Source: an uncultured Roseobacter sp.
Lineage (GTDB): Bacteria > Pseudomonadota > Alphaproteobacteria > Rhodobacterales > Rhodobacteraceae
Length of the DNA stretch: 64,000 bases
Direction of reading: 5' to 3'
NCBI RefSeq assembly: GCF_947499265.1
Contig: NZ_CANMNK010000001.1
Span: forward strand, 85,001-149,000
A model generated the notes under the pieces. That model ran no database searches and was not told the DNA's origin. It was given only the letters and a program-made list of their open reading frames with translations. Numbering within the stretch: the first letter of the stretch is position 1; each line of letters starts with the position of its first letter. Shown piece after piece: positions 44,016 through 51,559 of the stretch. The position numbers were made by a program, and so were the translations under genes.

Positions 44016-44097
44016 TTGTCGCGCCAAAGGCGCGCAGTCAGTTGGTATCGCGCCACAGGCGCGTCGTCAGTGGTTGTCGCGCGGCATGAAGCGACGC
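44016..44097. repeat. 29-bp tandem repeat duplicating the 3' end of the IlvD-type gene
   Basis: Three imperfect units with a 29-base period (marked by TCGCG at 44019, 44048 and 44077) lie across the stop codon of the IlvD-type gene. In minus-strand reading each unit starts with CGCGAY and ends in a stop: the true end reads R-D-N-H-stop, the next copy R-D-T-N-stop, the third R-D-N-Y-stop. The two downstream copies contain short GC palindromes (CGCGCC-N3-GGCGCG) that can form hairpins between the two genes. It looks like a slipped-strand duplication of the gene end that now serves as an intercistronic element. Confidence 0.7.
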
Positions 44098-45866
44098 GCG
44101 ATGTCTTGGTACTTGTCGGCATCTTCAAGAATCATGCCTTGATCAAAGCGGCCAACTTTCTCGCGGAAATACTGTTGCCAGGGCGATTGGCTTTCGGGCG
44201 CGTCATAGCCGCCATTGGCCTCAAAGGCGCGGGCGCGTTCGGCCAAAGTGTCCAATGGCACCAACATATCCGCGGTGCATTTGTTCAGATCGATGCGCAC
44301 CCTGTCGCCGTTTTGCAGCAACGCAAGGCCACCGCCTGCCGCCGCTTCGGGCGAGGCGTTCAGGATCGACGGGCTGCCCGACGTGCCGGATTGACGACCG
44401 TCGCCGATGCAAGGCAGTGCCTCTACGCCCTTCTTCAGCAGGTATGACGGCGGTCGCATGTTCACCACTTCCGCCCCACCGGGATAGCCCTTGGGCCCGG
44501 CCCCGCGCATGAAGAGCACGCAGTCTTCATCAATGTTCTCTGCCGGGTCGTCGATCCGGTGGTGAAAATCTTCCGGCCCGTCAAAGACAACGGCACGCCC
44601 CTCAAAGGCATTCATATCCTCCGGGTTGGACAGGTATTTGGCGCGAAAGGCTTTGCTGATCACACTGGTTTTCATGATCGCGCTGTCAAAGAGATTACCA
44701 GTCAGATTGATGAAACCGGCCTGCGCTTTGAGCGGATCGGACACAGGTCGGATCACCTTTGAGTCCTCGCTGCGCAGATGACCACAATTCTCGGCCATGG
44801 TTTTGCCGTTCGCAGTGATCACATCCGGATGCGGCAACAGACCCGCCGCGATCAGCTCGCCCACAACCGCCGGCACACCGCCCGCACGCTGATAATCCTC
44901 ACCCAGATATTCGCCCGCCGGTTGCAGGTTCACCAACAGCGGCACATGATGGCCAACCTTCTGCCAGTCGTCATTGTCCAGCGGCACATTCAGATGCCGG
45001 GCAACGCCGTTGAGGTGAATTGGCGCATTGGTCGATCCACCAATCGCTGAATTGATCACGATGGCATTTTCAAAGGCCTCGCGCGTCATGATGTCCGAGG
45101 GCCGCAGATCCTCCCAGACCATATCCACAATGCGGCGACCGGTTTCATAGCTGATCTGCCCGCGCTCGCGATAGGGTGCGGGGATCGCCGCTGCGCCCGG
45201 CAGTTGCATGCCCAGCGCTTCGGCCAGCGAATTCATCGTCGTCGCCGTGCCCATCGTGTTGCAATACCCAACGGAGGGCGCAGACGAGGCCACCAGTTCC
45301 ATGAACCCGTCGTCATCGATTTCACCCGCCGCCAGCATCTCGCGCGCTTTCCAGACAATGGTGCCGGACCCGGTACGCTCCCCGCGGAACCAGCCGTTCA
45401 GCATCGGACCGACCGATAGCGCCACCGCCGGAATGTTCACGGTCGCCGCCGCCATCAAGAGGGCAGGTGTGGTCTTGTCACAGCCAATGTTCAGGACAAT
45501 GCCATCCAGCGGATAGCCAAAGAGCGTCTCGACCAGCGACAGATAGGCAAGGTTGCGGTCGAGCATCGCCGTGGGGCGTTTGCCGGTCTCCTGAATGGGG
45601 TGCACAGGCACCTCGATACAGGTCCCGCCAGCCGCGATTATGCCGTCGCGCACCCGTTTGGTCAGTTCCAGATGGTGCCGGTTGCAAGGCGACAGGTCAC
45701 TGCCCGTTTGCGCGATCCCGATGATGGGCTTGCCGGACTGCAGCTCTTCGCGCGTGAGCCCGTAGTTCAGATAGCGCTCCAGATAGAGCGCCGTCATCTC
45801 CGGATTATCCGGGTTCATGAACCATTTGCGTGATCGCAGATCGCTAATGTCGATTTTCTTGGTCAT
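44067..45866 (-). CDS. IlvD/Edd-family sugar-acid dehydratase
   Basis: This 599-residue iron-sulfur dehydratase resembles L-arabinonate and D-xylonate dehydratases more than the branched-chain enzyme IlvD. The three cluster cysteines are visible in [23 protein letters not shown] and [10 protein letters not shown]. Metal/substrate stretches are [15 protein letters not shown] and [13 protein letters not shown]. It would convert an aldonate into a 2-keto-3-deoxy acid. The ATG overlaps the SDR stop as ATGA; the track-length frame begins four codons earlier. A tandem duplication of its last codons follows. Presence of a second, unrelated dehydratase in the same operon suggests two stereochemically different substrates. 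Confidence 0.9.
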   Translation of the reverse strand: MTKKIDISDLRSRKWFMNPDNPEMTALYLERYLNYGLTREELQSGKPIIGIAQTGSDLSPCNRHHLELTKRVRDGIIAAGGTCIEVPVHPIQETGKRPTAMLDRNLAYLSLVETLFGYPLDGIVLNIGCDKTTPALLMAAATVNIPAVALSVGPMLNGWFRGERTGSGTIVWKAREMLAAGEIDDDGFMELVASSAPSVGYCNTMGTATTMNSLAEALGMQLPGAAAIPAPYRERGQISYETGRRIVDMVWEDLRPSDIMTREAFENAIVINSAIGGSTNAPIHLNGVARHLNVPLDNDDWQKVGHHVPLLVNLQPAGEYLGEDYQRAGGVPAVVGELIAAGLLPHPDVITANGKTMAENCGHLRSEDSKVIRPVSDPLKAQAGFINLTGNLFDSAIMKTSVISKAFRAKYLSNPEDMNAFEGRAVVFDGPEDFHHRIDDPAENIDEDCVLFMRGAGPKGYPGGAEVVNMRPPSYLLKKGVEALPCIGDGRQSGTSGSPSILNASPEAAAGGGLALLQNGDRVRIDLNKCTADMLVPLDTLAERARAFEANGGYDAPESQSPWQQYFREKVGRFDQGMILEDADKYQDIARRFMPRDNH

Positions 45867-46624
45867 TGGCCTGACCACCCCCCGTCAATGATATGTGGAT
45901 GCCCGGTGGTGAAACCGCTTTCGTCGCTTGCGAGATACACCACAAGCGCTGCGATCTCCTCTGCCGATGCCACGCGCCCCATCGGCTGGCGTGACACGAA
46001 TTGCTTCATCGCTTCGTCTTTGCTGCCGAGCTGTTCGCCAAGCGCATCGACACGGTCGTGCCAGCTGGGGCTTTCCACGGTGCCCGGGCAAATGGCGTTG
46101 CATCTGATGCCTTTGGCCACGTAATCCACCGCAACAGATTTGGTCAGACCAATCACCGCGGCCTTGGTTGTGCCGTAGATAAACCGATTGGGCGCGCCTA
46201 TCACCGACGAGCACGCAGACGACATGTTGATGATCGATCCGCCGCCGCGTTCCAGCATACCCGGCAGCGCGGCGCGGATGGTGCGCACCATCGATCGGAC
46301 GTTCAGGTTCACCGCGAAATCCCATTCCTCATCGGTCGCATCAAGCACAGACCCATGGTGCACGAAGCCCGCGCAATTGAACAAAACGTCCGGTTGGGCC
46401 GCTGCAACACCCGCTTTGACGCTATCATCGTCCAACGCATTTAACTCGAAAATTTCGATATTTTCGTGATTCGCATCCCGAATCGTGGAAAGCGCATCCA
46501 TGTTAATGTCGGTCGCGAAGACCTCAGCGCCCTCTTTTGCCAGGGCGAGCGCACTCGCACGACCAATCCCCTGACCGGCGGCCGTGACCAACGCCCGCTT
46601 ACCCTTAAGTCTTTGCCCTGACAT
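45863..46624 (-). CDS. SDR, probable 2-keto-3-deoxy-sugar-acid dehydrogenase
   Basis: This 253-residue short-chain dehydrogenase has the cofactor motif [15 protein letters not shown], with ATDIN after strand 2 that selects NAD, catalytic Ser in MSSACSSV and YxxxK in FIYGTTKAA. The segment [18 protein letters not shown] and overall style match the DHRS6/2-keto-3-deoxy-L-fuconate dehydrogenase group, which oxidises C4 of 2-keto-3-deoxy acids. GGGGAG stands 7-8 bases before the chosen ATG. It is the first enzyme gene of the operon and is joined to the IlvD-type gene by an ATGA overlap. Confidence 0.88.
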   Translation of the reverse strand: MSGQRLKGKRALVTAAGQGIGRASALALAKEGAEVFATDINMDALSTIRDANHENIEIFELNALDDDSVKAGVAAAQPDVLFNCAGFVHHGSVLDATDEEWDFAVNLNVRSMVRTIRAALPGMLERGGGSIINMSSACSSVIGAPNRFIYGTTKAAVIGLTKSVAVDYVAKGIRCNAICPGTVESPSWHDRVDALGEQLGSKDEAMKQFVSRQPMGRVASAEEIAALVVYLASDESGFTTGHPHIIDGGWSGQ

Positions 46625-46638
46625 AATATTCTCCCCAC

Positions 46639-46806
46639 TCACCAGCGTCCGCTTTCACCGTTGGCCGCAAGCTGAACCAACCAAGGAAGTGCATCAAAAT
46701 CGCTGACTTCATCAAAAAACCACCGGACGGGCTGGTCCAATGGCTCGTTTTCGTTAGCGTATGACAGGAGCCAGGCTTTGGCTACTGCTTTGAAAACAGA
46801 AATCAT
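46639..46806 (-). CDS. Possible 55-residue small protein
   Basis: This open frame, ATG to TGA, reads as plausible protein (aromatic-rich C-terminus with RWFFDEVSDFDALPWLVQL) and ends just before the SDR ribosome site, as a first gene of the operon would. Against it: no ribosome-binding site precedes the ATG, which is only 16 bases from the start of the divergent dehydrogenase gene. It may instead be 5' untranslated leader or a remnant of a longer gene. Confidence 0.3.
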   Translation of the reverse strand: MISVFKAVAKAWLLSYANENEPLDQPVRWFFDEVSDFDALPWLVQLAANGESGRW

Positions 46807-46821
46807 GGGGCACTGCTGACA

Positions 46822-47709
46822 ATGACACAATCGCGCAAGGTTACGCTGATCGGGACCGGATTGATGGGGGTTCCCATGTCTCGAAATTTGCTGAAGGCTG
46901 GCCACCAGCTGACCGTCTGGAACAGGACCATCGCGCGGGCCGAACCCCTGGCCGAGGATGGCGCGCGGATTGCCACCGGCGAAGTGGATGCTGTAAGCGG
47001 CGCCGAGTTCGTGATCACCATGCTGTCGGATGGCTTCGCGTCGGGCGCGTTGATTGAAAACCCCGACATTCAGGCGGCACTTTCACCGGGCGCCGTCTGG
47101 ATCGATATGTCGAGCGCCAAACCTGAACACGCGCGCCAACAGTCGGAGCTGCTGAAGGGTCTGGGGTTTGGGCATCTTGATGCGCCGGTCTCGGGCGGCA
47201 CCAAGGGGGCGGAGGCCGCATCCCTGGCGATCATGGTGGGCGGCGATGCCGCTGTCTTCGATGCGGCGCGCTCTGTTTTTGAGGCGATGGGACGACCGGT
47301 ACATGTCGGGCCCTCTGGTGCCGGGCAGCTCTCCAAGCTCGCCAATCAAACTATCGTTGCGGTGACCATCTCGGCTGTTGCCGAGGCGATGCTGCTGGCA
47401 GAACAAGGCGGCGCAAATCCGGCGGCCGTGCGCGCGGCGCTGAAGGGTGGCTTCGCGGATAGCGTGATTTTGCAACAGCACGGCGAACGTATGACCACGG
47501 GTAATTTTGAACCCGGCGGATTGACCAAGTTCCAGGTCAAGGACCTCAACAACACGCTGGATGAAGCGGCGGCATTGGGATTGACACTGCCCGCGACCGA
47601 AAGCGTCCGGGACCGGTTTCAGCATTTCATTGATGCAATGGATGGCGGCGAGAAAGACCATTCCGGGCTCTATCTGGAACTCAAGGCACGAAACGGATTG
47701 CCGGTATGA
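46822..47709 (+). CDS. Beta-hydroxyacid dehydrogenase (3-hydroxyisobutyrate dehydrogenase family)
   Basis: This 295-residue NAD(P)-linked enzyme has the N-terminal Rossmann motif LIGTGLMGVPMSRNLL, the substrate loop LDAPVSGGTKGAEAASL, catalytic lysine in GAGQLSKLANQ and a C-terminal helical domain with KDLNNTLDEAAALGL. In acid-sugar clusters this family includes L-threonate dehydrogenase (LtnD), 2-hydroxy-3-oxopropionate (tartronate semialdehyde) reductase and others. No clear Shine-Dalgarno sequence precedes the ATG. The stop overlaps the next gene as ATGA, so it works together with the DenD-like dehydrogenase. Confidence 0.87.
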   Translation: MTQSRKVTLIGTGLMGVPMSRNLLKAGHQLTVWNRTIARAEPLAEDGARIATGEVDAVSGAEFVITMLSDGFASGALIENPDIQAALSPGAVWIDMSSAKPEHARQQSELLKGLGFGHLDAPVSGGTKGAEAASLAIMVGGDAAVFDAARSVFEAMGRPVHVGPSGAGQLSKLANQTIVAVTISAVAEAMLLAEQGGANPAAVRAALKGGFADSVILQQHGERMTTGNFEPGGLTKFQVKDLNNTLDEAAALGLTLPATESVRDRFQHFIDAMDGGEKDHSGLYLELKARNGLPV

Positions 47710-48689
47710 CCAAAATTCTCATCATCGGTGGCGGGGGCATGGTTGGCCAAAAGCTGGCCGCCCGTCTGATCGAAAAGGGCCTGCCGGGCCATACAGATCT
47801 GGACATCACCCTTTTTGACGTAGCCTTCCCGCCAAAGGGCCTCAGTGGCCCGAAACAGAAAACCGGCAACCTGTCGACAGTTGGTGTTGCGCAAGACCTC
47901 GTGGCCTACAAACCGGACATCGTTTTCCACCTTGCGGCCATCGTGTCCGGCGAGGCGGAAACGGATTTTTCCAAGGGCTGGGATGTCAACATGATGTCGA
48001 TGTGGCACCTCCTCGAGGCATTTCGTAATGCATACGATGCATCGGGCGGCGCATATGTCCCGCGTCTGGTTTTCACCTCCTCCATCGCTGTTTTTGGCGG
48101 CCCTTTTCCAGAAAAGATCGACGATGAGTTCCTCTCGGCGCCGCAAACCAGCTACGGCGCGCAGAAAGCGATCAGCGAATTGATGCTCTCCGACTTCAGC
48201 CGCAAAGGTTTCCTCGACGGGGTATCGTTGCGGTTGCCCACGATCTGCGTCCGGCCCGGGAAAGCAAACCTGGCGGCATCCTCCTTCTTTTCCGGCATCA
48301 TCCGCGAACCGCTCAACGGCCAGGAAGCGATCCTGCCGGTCGCGGACAGCGTGCGACATTGGCACGCCTCCCCCCGCGCCGCAGCCGGATTTTTGGTGCA
48401 TGCGGCCACATTAGATACCAAGTTGCTAGAAGGTCGTCGTGCGCTCAATCTCCCCGGGCTGAGCTGTACAGTCGCAGAACAGATTGAAGCATTGCGGCGT
48501 ATTGCCGGTCAGGATGCAGTGGATCTGATCAAGGTCGCGCCCGATCCAGCAGTCATCAAGATCGTCGAGGGATGGCCCCGCAATTTCAACCCGAGCCGCG
48601 CCATCGCCTTGGGGTTCAAAGCTGAATCCACGTTTGATGAGATCATCCAGACCTATATTGCCGAGGATTTACCCAAGGCGTCCGTGTGA
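47706..48689 (+). CDS. denD: DenD-like D-erythronate dehydrogenase (extended SDR)
   Basis: This 327-residue NAD-dependent epimerase/dehydratase-fold enzyme has Rossmann motif IIGGGGMVGQKLAARL, Ser in FTSSIAVFGG and YxxxK in SYGAQKAIS. The N-terminal and PFPEKIDDEF regions agree with D-erythronate dehydrogenase DenD, which oxidises the C4 acid before phosphorylation by OtnK. OtnK, OtnC and OtnI are absent from this window, so another substrate is possible. Its last 37 bases overlap the end of the GntR gene, which runs the other way. Confidence 0.75.
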   Translation: MTKILIIGGGGMVGQKLAARLIEKGLPGHTDLDITLFDVAFPPKGLSGPKQKTGNLSTVGVAQDLVAYKPDIVFHLAAIVSGEAETDFSKGWDVNMMSMWHLLEAFRNAYDASGGAYVPRLVFTSSIAVFGGPFPEKIDDEFLSAPQTSYGAQKAISELMLSDFSRKGFLDGVSLRLPTICVRPGKANLAASSFFSGIIREPLNGQEAILPVADSVRHWHASPRAAAGFLVHAATLDTKLLEGRRALNLPGLSCTVAEQIEALRRIAGQDAVDLIKVAPDPAVIKIVEGWPRNFNPSRAIALGFKAESTFDEIIQTYIAEDLPKASV

Positions 48690-49342
48690 TGTTTTTGCGG
48701 TAAGGGCCGTATCAAATTGCGCGCCAGATGATCATTCACGGTGACCCGCATGAGGTCTTCATTTCGCTCAAGCGCGGCATCCAGAATCGCCTGATGCTCG
48801 CGAATATTTTCAGGGAAATAGCCATAATTTGTCTCCGCCGAGACGAGTTGCTGCCTGAATTGCTCGTAAATTACTTTATGCGTGCGCTTCAACAGACCGG
48901 AACCGCAGGCGTCGATGAGGGTCTCATGAAATTCCTGCTCCGCCCGGCTCCATAGACCCAGAAGTGGAATCACATCGCCGGATGATCGCACGCGGGTTTC
49001 GATATGAGAGAGCTTATGATGCGCGGCGGACAGGCGCGATTCCCACTCGACACCACCCAATCGAATGGACAGGCAAGCGCCCTCGGTTTCGAGCAATATC
49101 CGCATATGCGTCAGCTCGTGCTGACGCTCAACCGATTGAAAAGGTGACCTAAATCCGCGCTGCTCCTGAAAGTCGACAAGTCCGACCGTGGACAGGCGGA
49201 ACAGCACTTCCCGCACTGTGCTGGCGGAACAATTATAATCTTGGCGTAGCTTTTCCGCCCGCAGCTTGCTACCATATCCAAACTCGCCGGTAATCAGGCG
49301 GTGCCGCATGTCATCAAAGATGTCGGCGTCTTGAGCAGCCAT
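48653..49342 (-). CDS. GntR-family (FadR/FCD subfamily) transcriptional regulator
   Basis: This 229-residue repressor has a winged helix-turn-helix at the N-terminus (YGSKLRAEKLRQDYNCSASTVREVLFRL, quoted in part) followed by VGLVDFQEQRGF, and an all-helical FCD effector domain with acidic and histidine metal sites (HETLIDACGS, NIREHQAILDA). Such regulators bind sugar acids and release DNA. It is divergent from the TRAP operon with 190 bases between, where a candidate operator is seen. It probably controls the TRAP operon and itself. Its 3' end overlaps the opposite DenD-like gene by 37 bases. Confidence 0.9.
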   Translation of the reverse strand: MAAQDADIFDDMRHRLITGEFGYGSKLRAEKLRQDYNCSASTVREVLFRLSTVGLVDFQEQRGFRSPFQSVERQHELTHMRILLETEGACLSIRLGGVEWESRLSAAHHKLSHIETRVRSSGDVIPLLGLWSRAEQEFHETLIDACGSGLLKRTHKVIYEQFRQQLVSAETNYGYFPENIREHQAILDAALERNEDLMRVTVNDHLARNLIRPLPQKHHTDALGKSSAI

Positions 49343-49379
49343 TTCAGATCTCCCACAGTGTTTCTAGCGATACGCGCAT

Positions 49380-49410
49380 AATTTCGAAAATCAAACAAAA
49401 TATCGAAATT
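49380..49410. promoter_or_regulatory. Candidate GntR operator
   Basis: AATTTCGA (49380-49387) and its exact inverse TCGAAATT (49403-49410) flank 15 bases of AT-rich DNA in the gap between the GntR gene and dctP. A further AT-rich stretch (AAAATAAAATATTTT) follows and would suit a promoter. Symmetry and position fit a dimeric repressor that covers both divergent promoters, although FadR-type operators are usually more compact. Confidence 0.5.
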
Positions 49411-49532
49411 TGGGAAAAATAAAATATTTTCTTGCTTGAGCAGTCACCCTCGGCCTAACGTTTCGGCAGCGTAATCACGAACGGGATATTTCAACCCGAC
49501 CCATTTGTGCGCTCAACGTCTGGGAGGACAAA

Positions 49533-50555
49533 ATGAAAATCATCAAAAAGGCGGCTTCGGTCGCCGCAGTTGCAGCCCTCGCGGCATCGACGGCGTTCAC
49601 CGCCGCGGCCGAGACAAGCAATCTGCGCATTCAAACGCACTACGCACCTGAAACGGTGTCTGGCAAGCTCGCCGCACAATATATGCAAGACATTCAGGAT
49701 ATGTCCAACGGCGAGATCGTCGTTGAAATGTTCTATTCGTCGTCGGTTGTGAAATCGGTCGAGACGTTTGACGCCGCATCCACCGGCATTCTGGATTGCG
49801 ACATGACAGGCGGCGGCTACCAGACCGGTAAGAACTCAGCGTTCCAATTCGTAGGCGACATCATGGGCGGCTATGACACGCCGTACCAGCAGCTGAGCTG
49901 GCTCTACTTCGGTGGCGGTCGCGAAGCGGCCGCACCGCTCTACAACAAATACGGCATGGAGCTGATCGGTTGGTGGGTCTACGGTCAGGAGAGCTTCGCC
50001 TCTTCCAAGCCCATCGCCAAGGTCGAAGACTTCAAGGACTGGAAATTCCGGTCGCCCCCCGGCATGGAAACCAAGATCTTTGAAAAACTGGGCGCCTCGC
50101 CCATCGTGATGGATTTCACCGAGATCTTTACCGCGCTGGAAACCGGTATCATCGATGGGGCGGATGCCTCGGGCCTAGCCAACAACGTGGGCCTGGGTCT
50201 CTATGACATCGTGAAATATGCCAACTTCCCCGGCTTCCACTCGATGCCATCGGACCACCTGGCCTGCAATAAGGCCGTGTTTGACGCGATGCCTGCGCAC
50301 CACCAGAAGATCATGAAGGTGGCGATGGAAGCGCTGGCGCTGCGCACGGCTCTGACGTTCGAGAAAAAGAACGCCGAAGCGGCTGCACAGCTGCGCGAGC
50401 AGGGCGTAACCCTGTCGCAGTGGGCACCAGAAGAGCTCGCCAAGTTCCGCGCCGCGGCCCAGGCCACATGGCCTGAGTTCGCTGACACGCCGGAAGCCAA
50501 GGCGCTGGTTGAGAGCCACCTGGCCTACCTGGAGCAGCTTGGTCTCAAGCAATAA
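49533..50555 (+). CDS. dctP: TRAP transporter substrate-binding protein (DctP family)
   Basis: This 340-residue periplasmic receptor of a sodium-driven TRAP importer has a signal peptide of about 26 residues (AALAASTAFTAAAE). The TAXI-free DctP pattern is present: the ligand-carboxylate arginine lies in DWKFRSPPGME, with EIFTALETGIIDGAD downstream. GGGAGG stands before the ATG. Related receptors bind C4 acids or uronates; with UxaA, UxaC and KDG kinase downstream, a hexuronate-like acid is the likely cargo. A terminator-like hairpin follows it, allowing more receptor than permease. Confidence 0.92.
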   Translation: MKIIKKAASVAAVAALAASTAFTAAAETSNLRIQTHYAPETVSGKLAAQYMQDIQDMSNGEIVVEMFYSSSVVKSVETFDAASTGILDCDMTGGGYQTGKNSAFQFVGDIMGGYDTPYQQLSWLYFGGGREAAAPLYNKYGMELIGWWVYGQESFASSKPIAKVEDFKDWKFRSPPGMETKIFEKLGASPIVMDFTEIFTALETGIIDGADASGLANNVGLGLYDIVKYANFPGFHSMPSDHLACNKAVFDAMPAHHQKIMKVAMEALALRTALTFEKKNAEAAAQLREQGVTLSQWAPEELAKFRAAAQATWPEFADTPEAKALVESHLAYLEQLGLKQ

Positions 50556-50570
50556 GCTGACCTGAAAACT

Positions 50571-50600
50571 GACCCCGCCGACACCCGGCGGGGTCTTTTT
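50571..50600 (+). terminator. Intercistronic terminator/attenuator after dctP
   Basis: GACCCCGCCG (50571-50580) pairs perfectly with CGGCGGGGTC (50586-50595) around a 5-nt loop, and five Ts follow. It lies between dctP and dctQ, so it should be leaky: partial termination would keep receptor mRNA in excess over permease and catabolic mRNA. Confidence 0.88.
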
Positions 50601-50653
50601 GTCTCGGGCCGGGGCAATCCATAACAATCGGCCACCGTGGTTGGGGAGAGATC

Positions 50654-51559
50654 ATGCAGGAAAAATCCGGAAGCCCTATCGAATGGCTCATACCGCTTGC
50701 TTTCATCGTCTGCGCGGCTTGGTTGACCTGGCATCTGCCCGCCTTCACGCTCTCATGGTTCCCGCCCGAAGACCCCTCACAATATGACAAGCTCAGCGCG
50801 CTCTTTGGGCGCATCGACGTGACGCCCGGGATGGGTGGATTGTTCGGCGGATATGCTGACATGGTCGACTGGGGCGCTCTGCTTTTGCTGCCGATCTTTG
50901 GCTACATCGGTGTGCGCACGGTCCGCCGCGCACCCATGGAATTCGAAAGCTGGAAACCGCTGGACCGGCTGGCCGTCTTCATCGGTCGGCTGACCATGAT
51001 GCTGATTGTCCTGCTCTGCTGCGTGATGATCTACGAGGTGATCCTGCGCTATGTCTTTGAAGCGCCAACGCTCTGGGCCAATGAACTCTCGCTCTGGCTG
51101 GCGGGCTTTGTGTTCCTATGCGCCGGGCTTTACGCCATGCAGCAACGCAGCCACATCCGCATTTTCCTGCTCTACGACATGCTGCCCCGCGTGCTGCAGC
51201 GCACCTGCGACTGTATATCGACAGCATTGATCGTAACGTTCGCTTTCTTTCTGGTCTATGGCGGATATGGCGAGGCCTTCGACAAGTTTTACCGCTGGGA
51301 AACCTTCGGCACAGCTTTCGACCCACCGATTCCGGCGACGCTCAAGCCCATGGTGTTACTGGTGATCGTGCTGGTGGCCTTTCAGGCGGTGGTCAATCTG
51401 GTGTCAGACTGGCACGCCGAACCGGTCATTCATTCCGCTGCCGATGACATCGACCCCGATGAGCTGGAGCGGATCAAGGCCGCCGTAGGATCCGACGGGA
51501 CCGGCGACCTCGACGTCACACGCGGCAGCATTCAATCCAACACCCCGAGGAACAGCTGA
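50654..51559 (+). CDS. dctQ: TRAP transporter small permease (DctQ) with extra N-terminal helices
   Basis: This 301-residue membrane protein is considerably longer than the usual DctQ (about 160-200). The canonical four-helix DctQ domain occupies about residues 108-260 and contains YEVILRYVFEAPTLWANELSLWL, the family hallmark (quoted in part). In front of it lie about 100 residues with two more hydrophobic helices (near residues 10-32 and 72-88) separated by a soluble loop. A charged C-terminal tail follows. Such longer forms occur in some marine TRAP systems. The stop overlaps the dctM start as TGATG. Confidence 0.88.
   Translation: MQEKSGSPIEWLIPLAFIVCAAWLTWHLPAFTLSWFPPEDPSQYDKLSALFGRIDVTPGMGGLFGGYADMVDWGALLLLPIFGYIGVRTVRRAPMEFESWKPLDRLAVFIGRLTMMLIVLLCCVMIYEVILRYVFEAPTLWANELSLWLAGFVFLCAGLYAMQQRSHIRIFLLYDMLPRVLQRTCDCISTALIVTFAFFLVYGGYGEAFDKFYRWETFGTAFDPPIPATLKPMVLLVIVLVAFQAVVNLVSDWHAEPVIHSAADDIDPDELERIKAAVGSDGTGDLDVTRGSIQSNTPRNS

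Noticed and set aside
46441-46480. Operator-like TTTCGATATTTTCG inside the SDR gene
   Set aside because: It encodes an ordinary Glu-Ile-Phe-rich stretch and does not keep the arm spacing of the candidate GntR operator.
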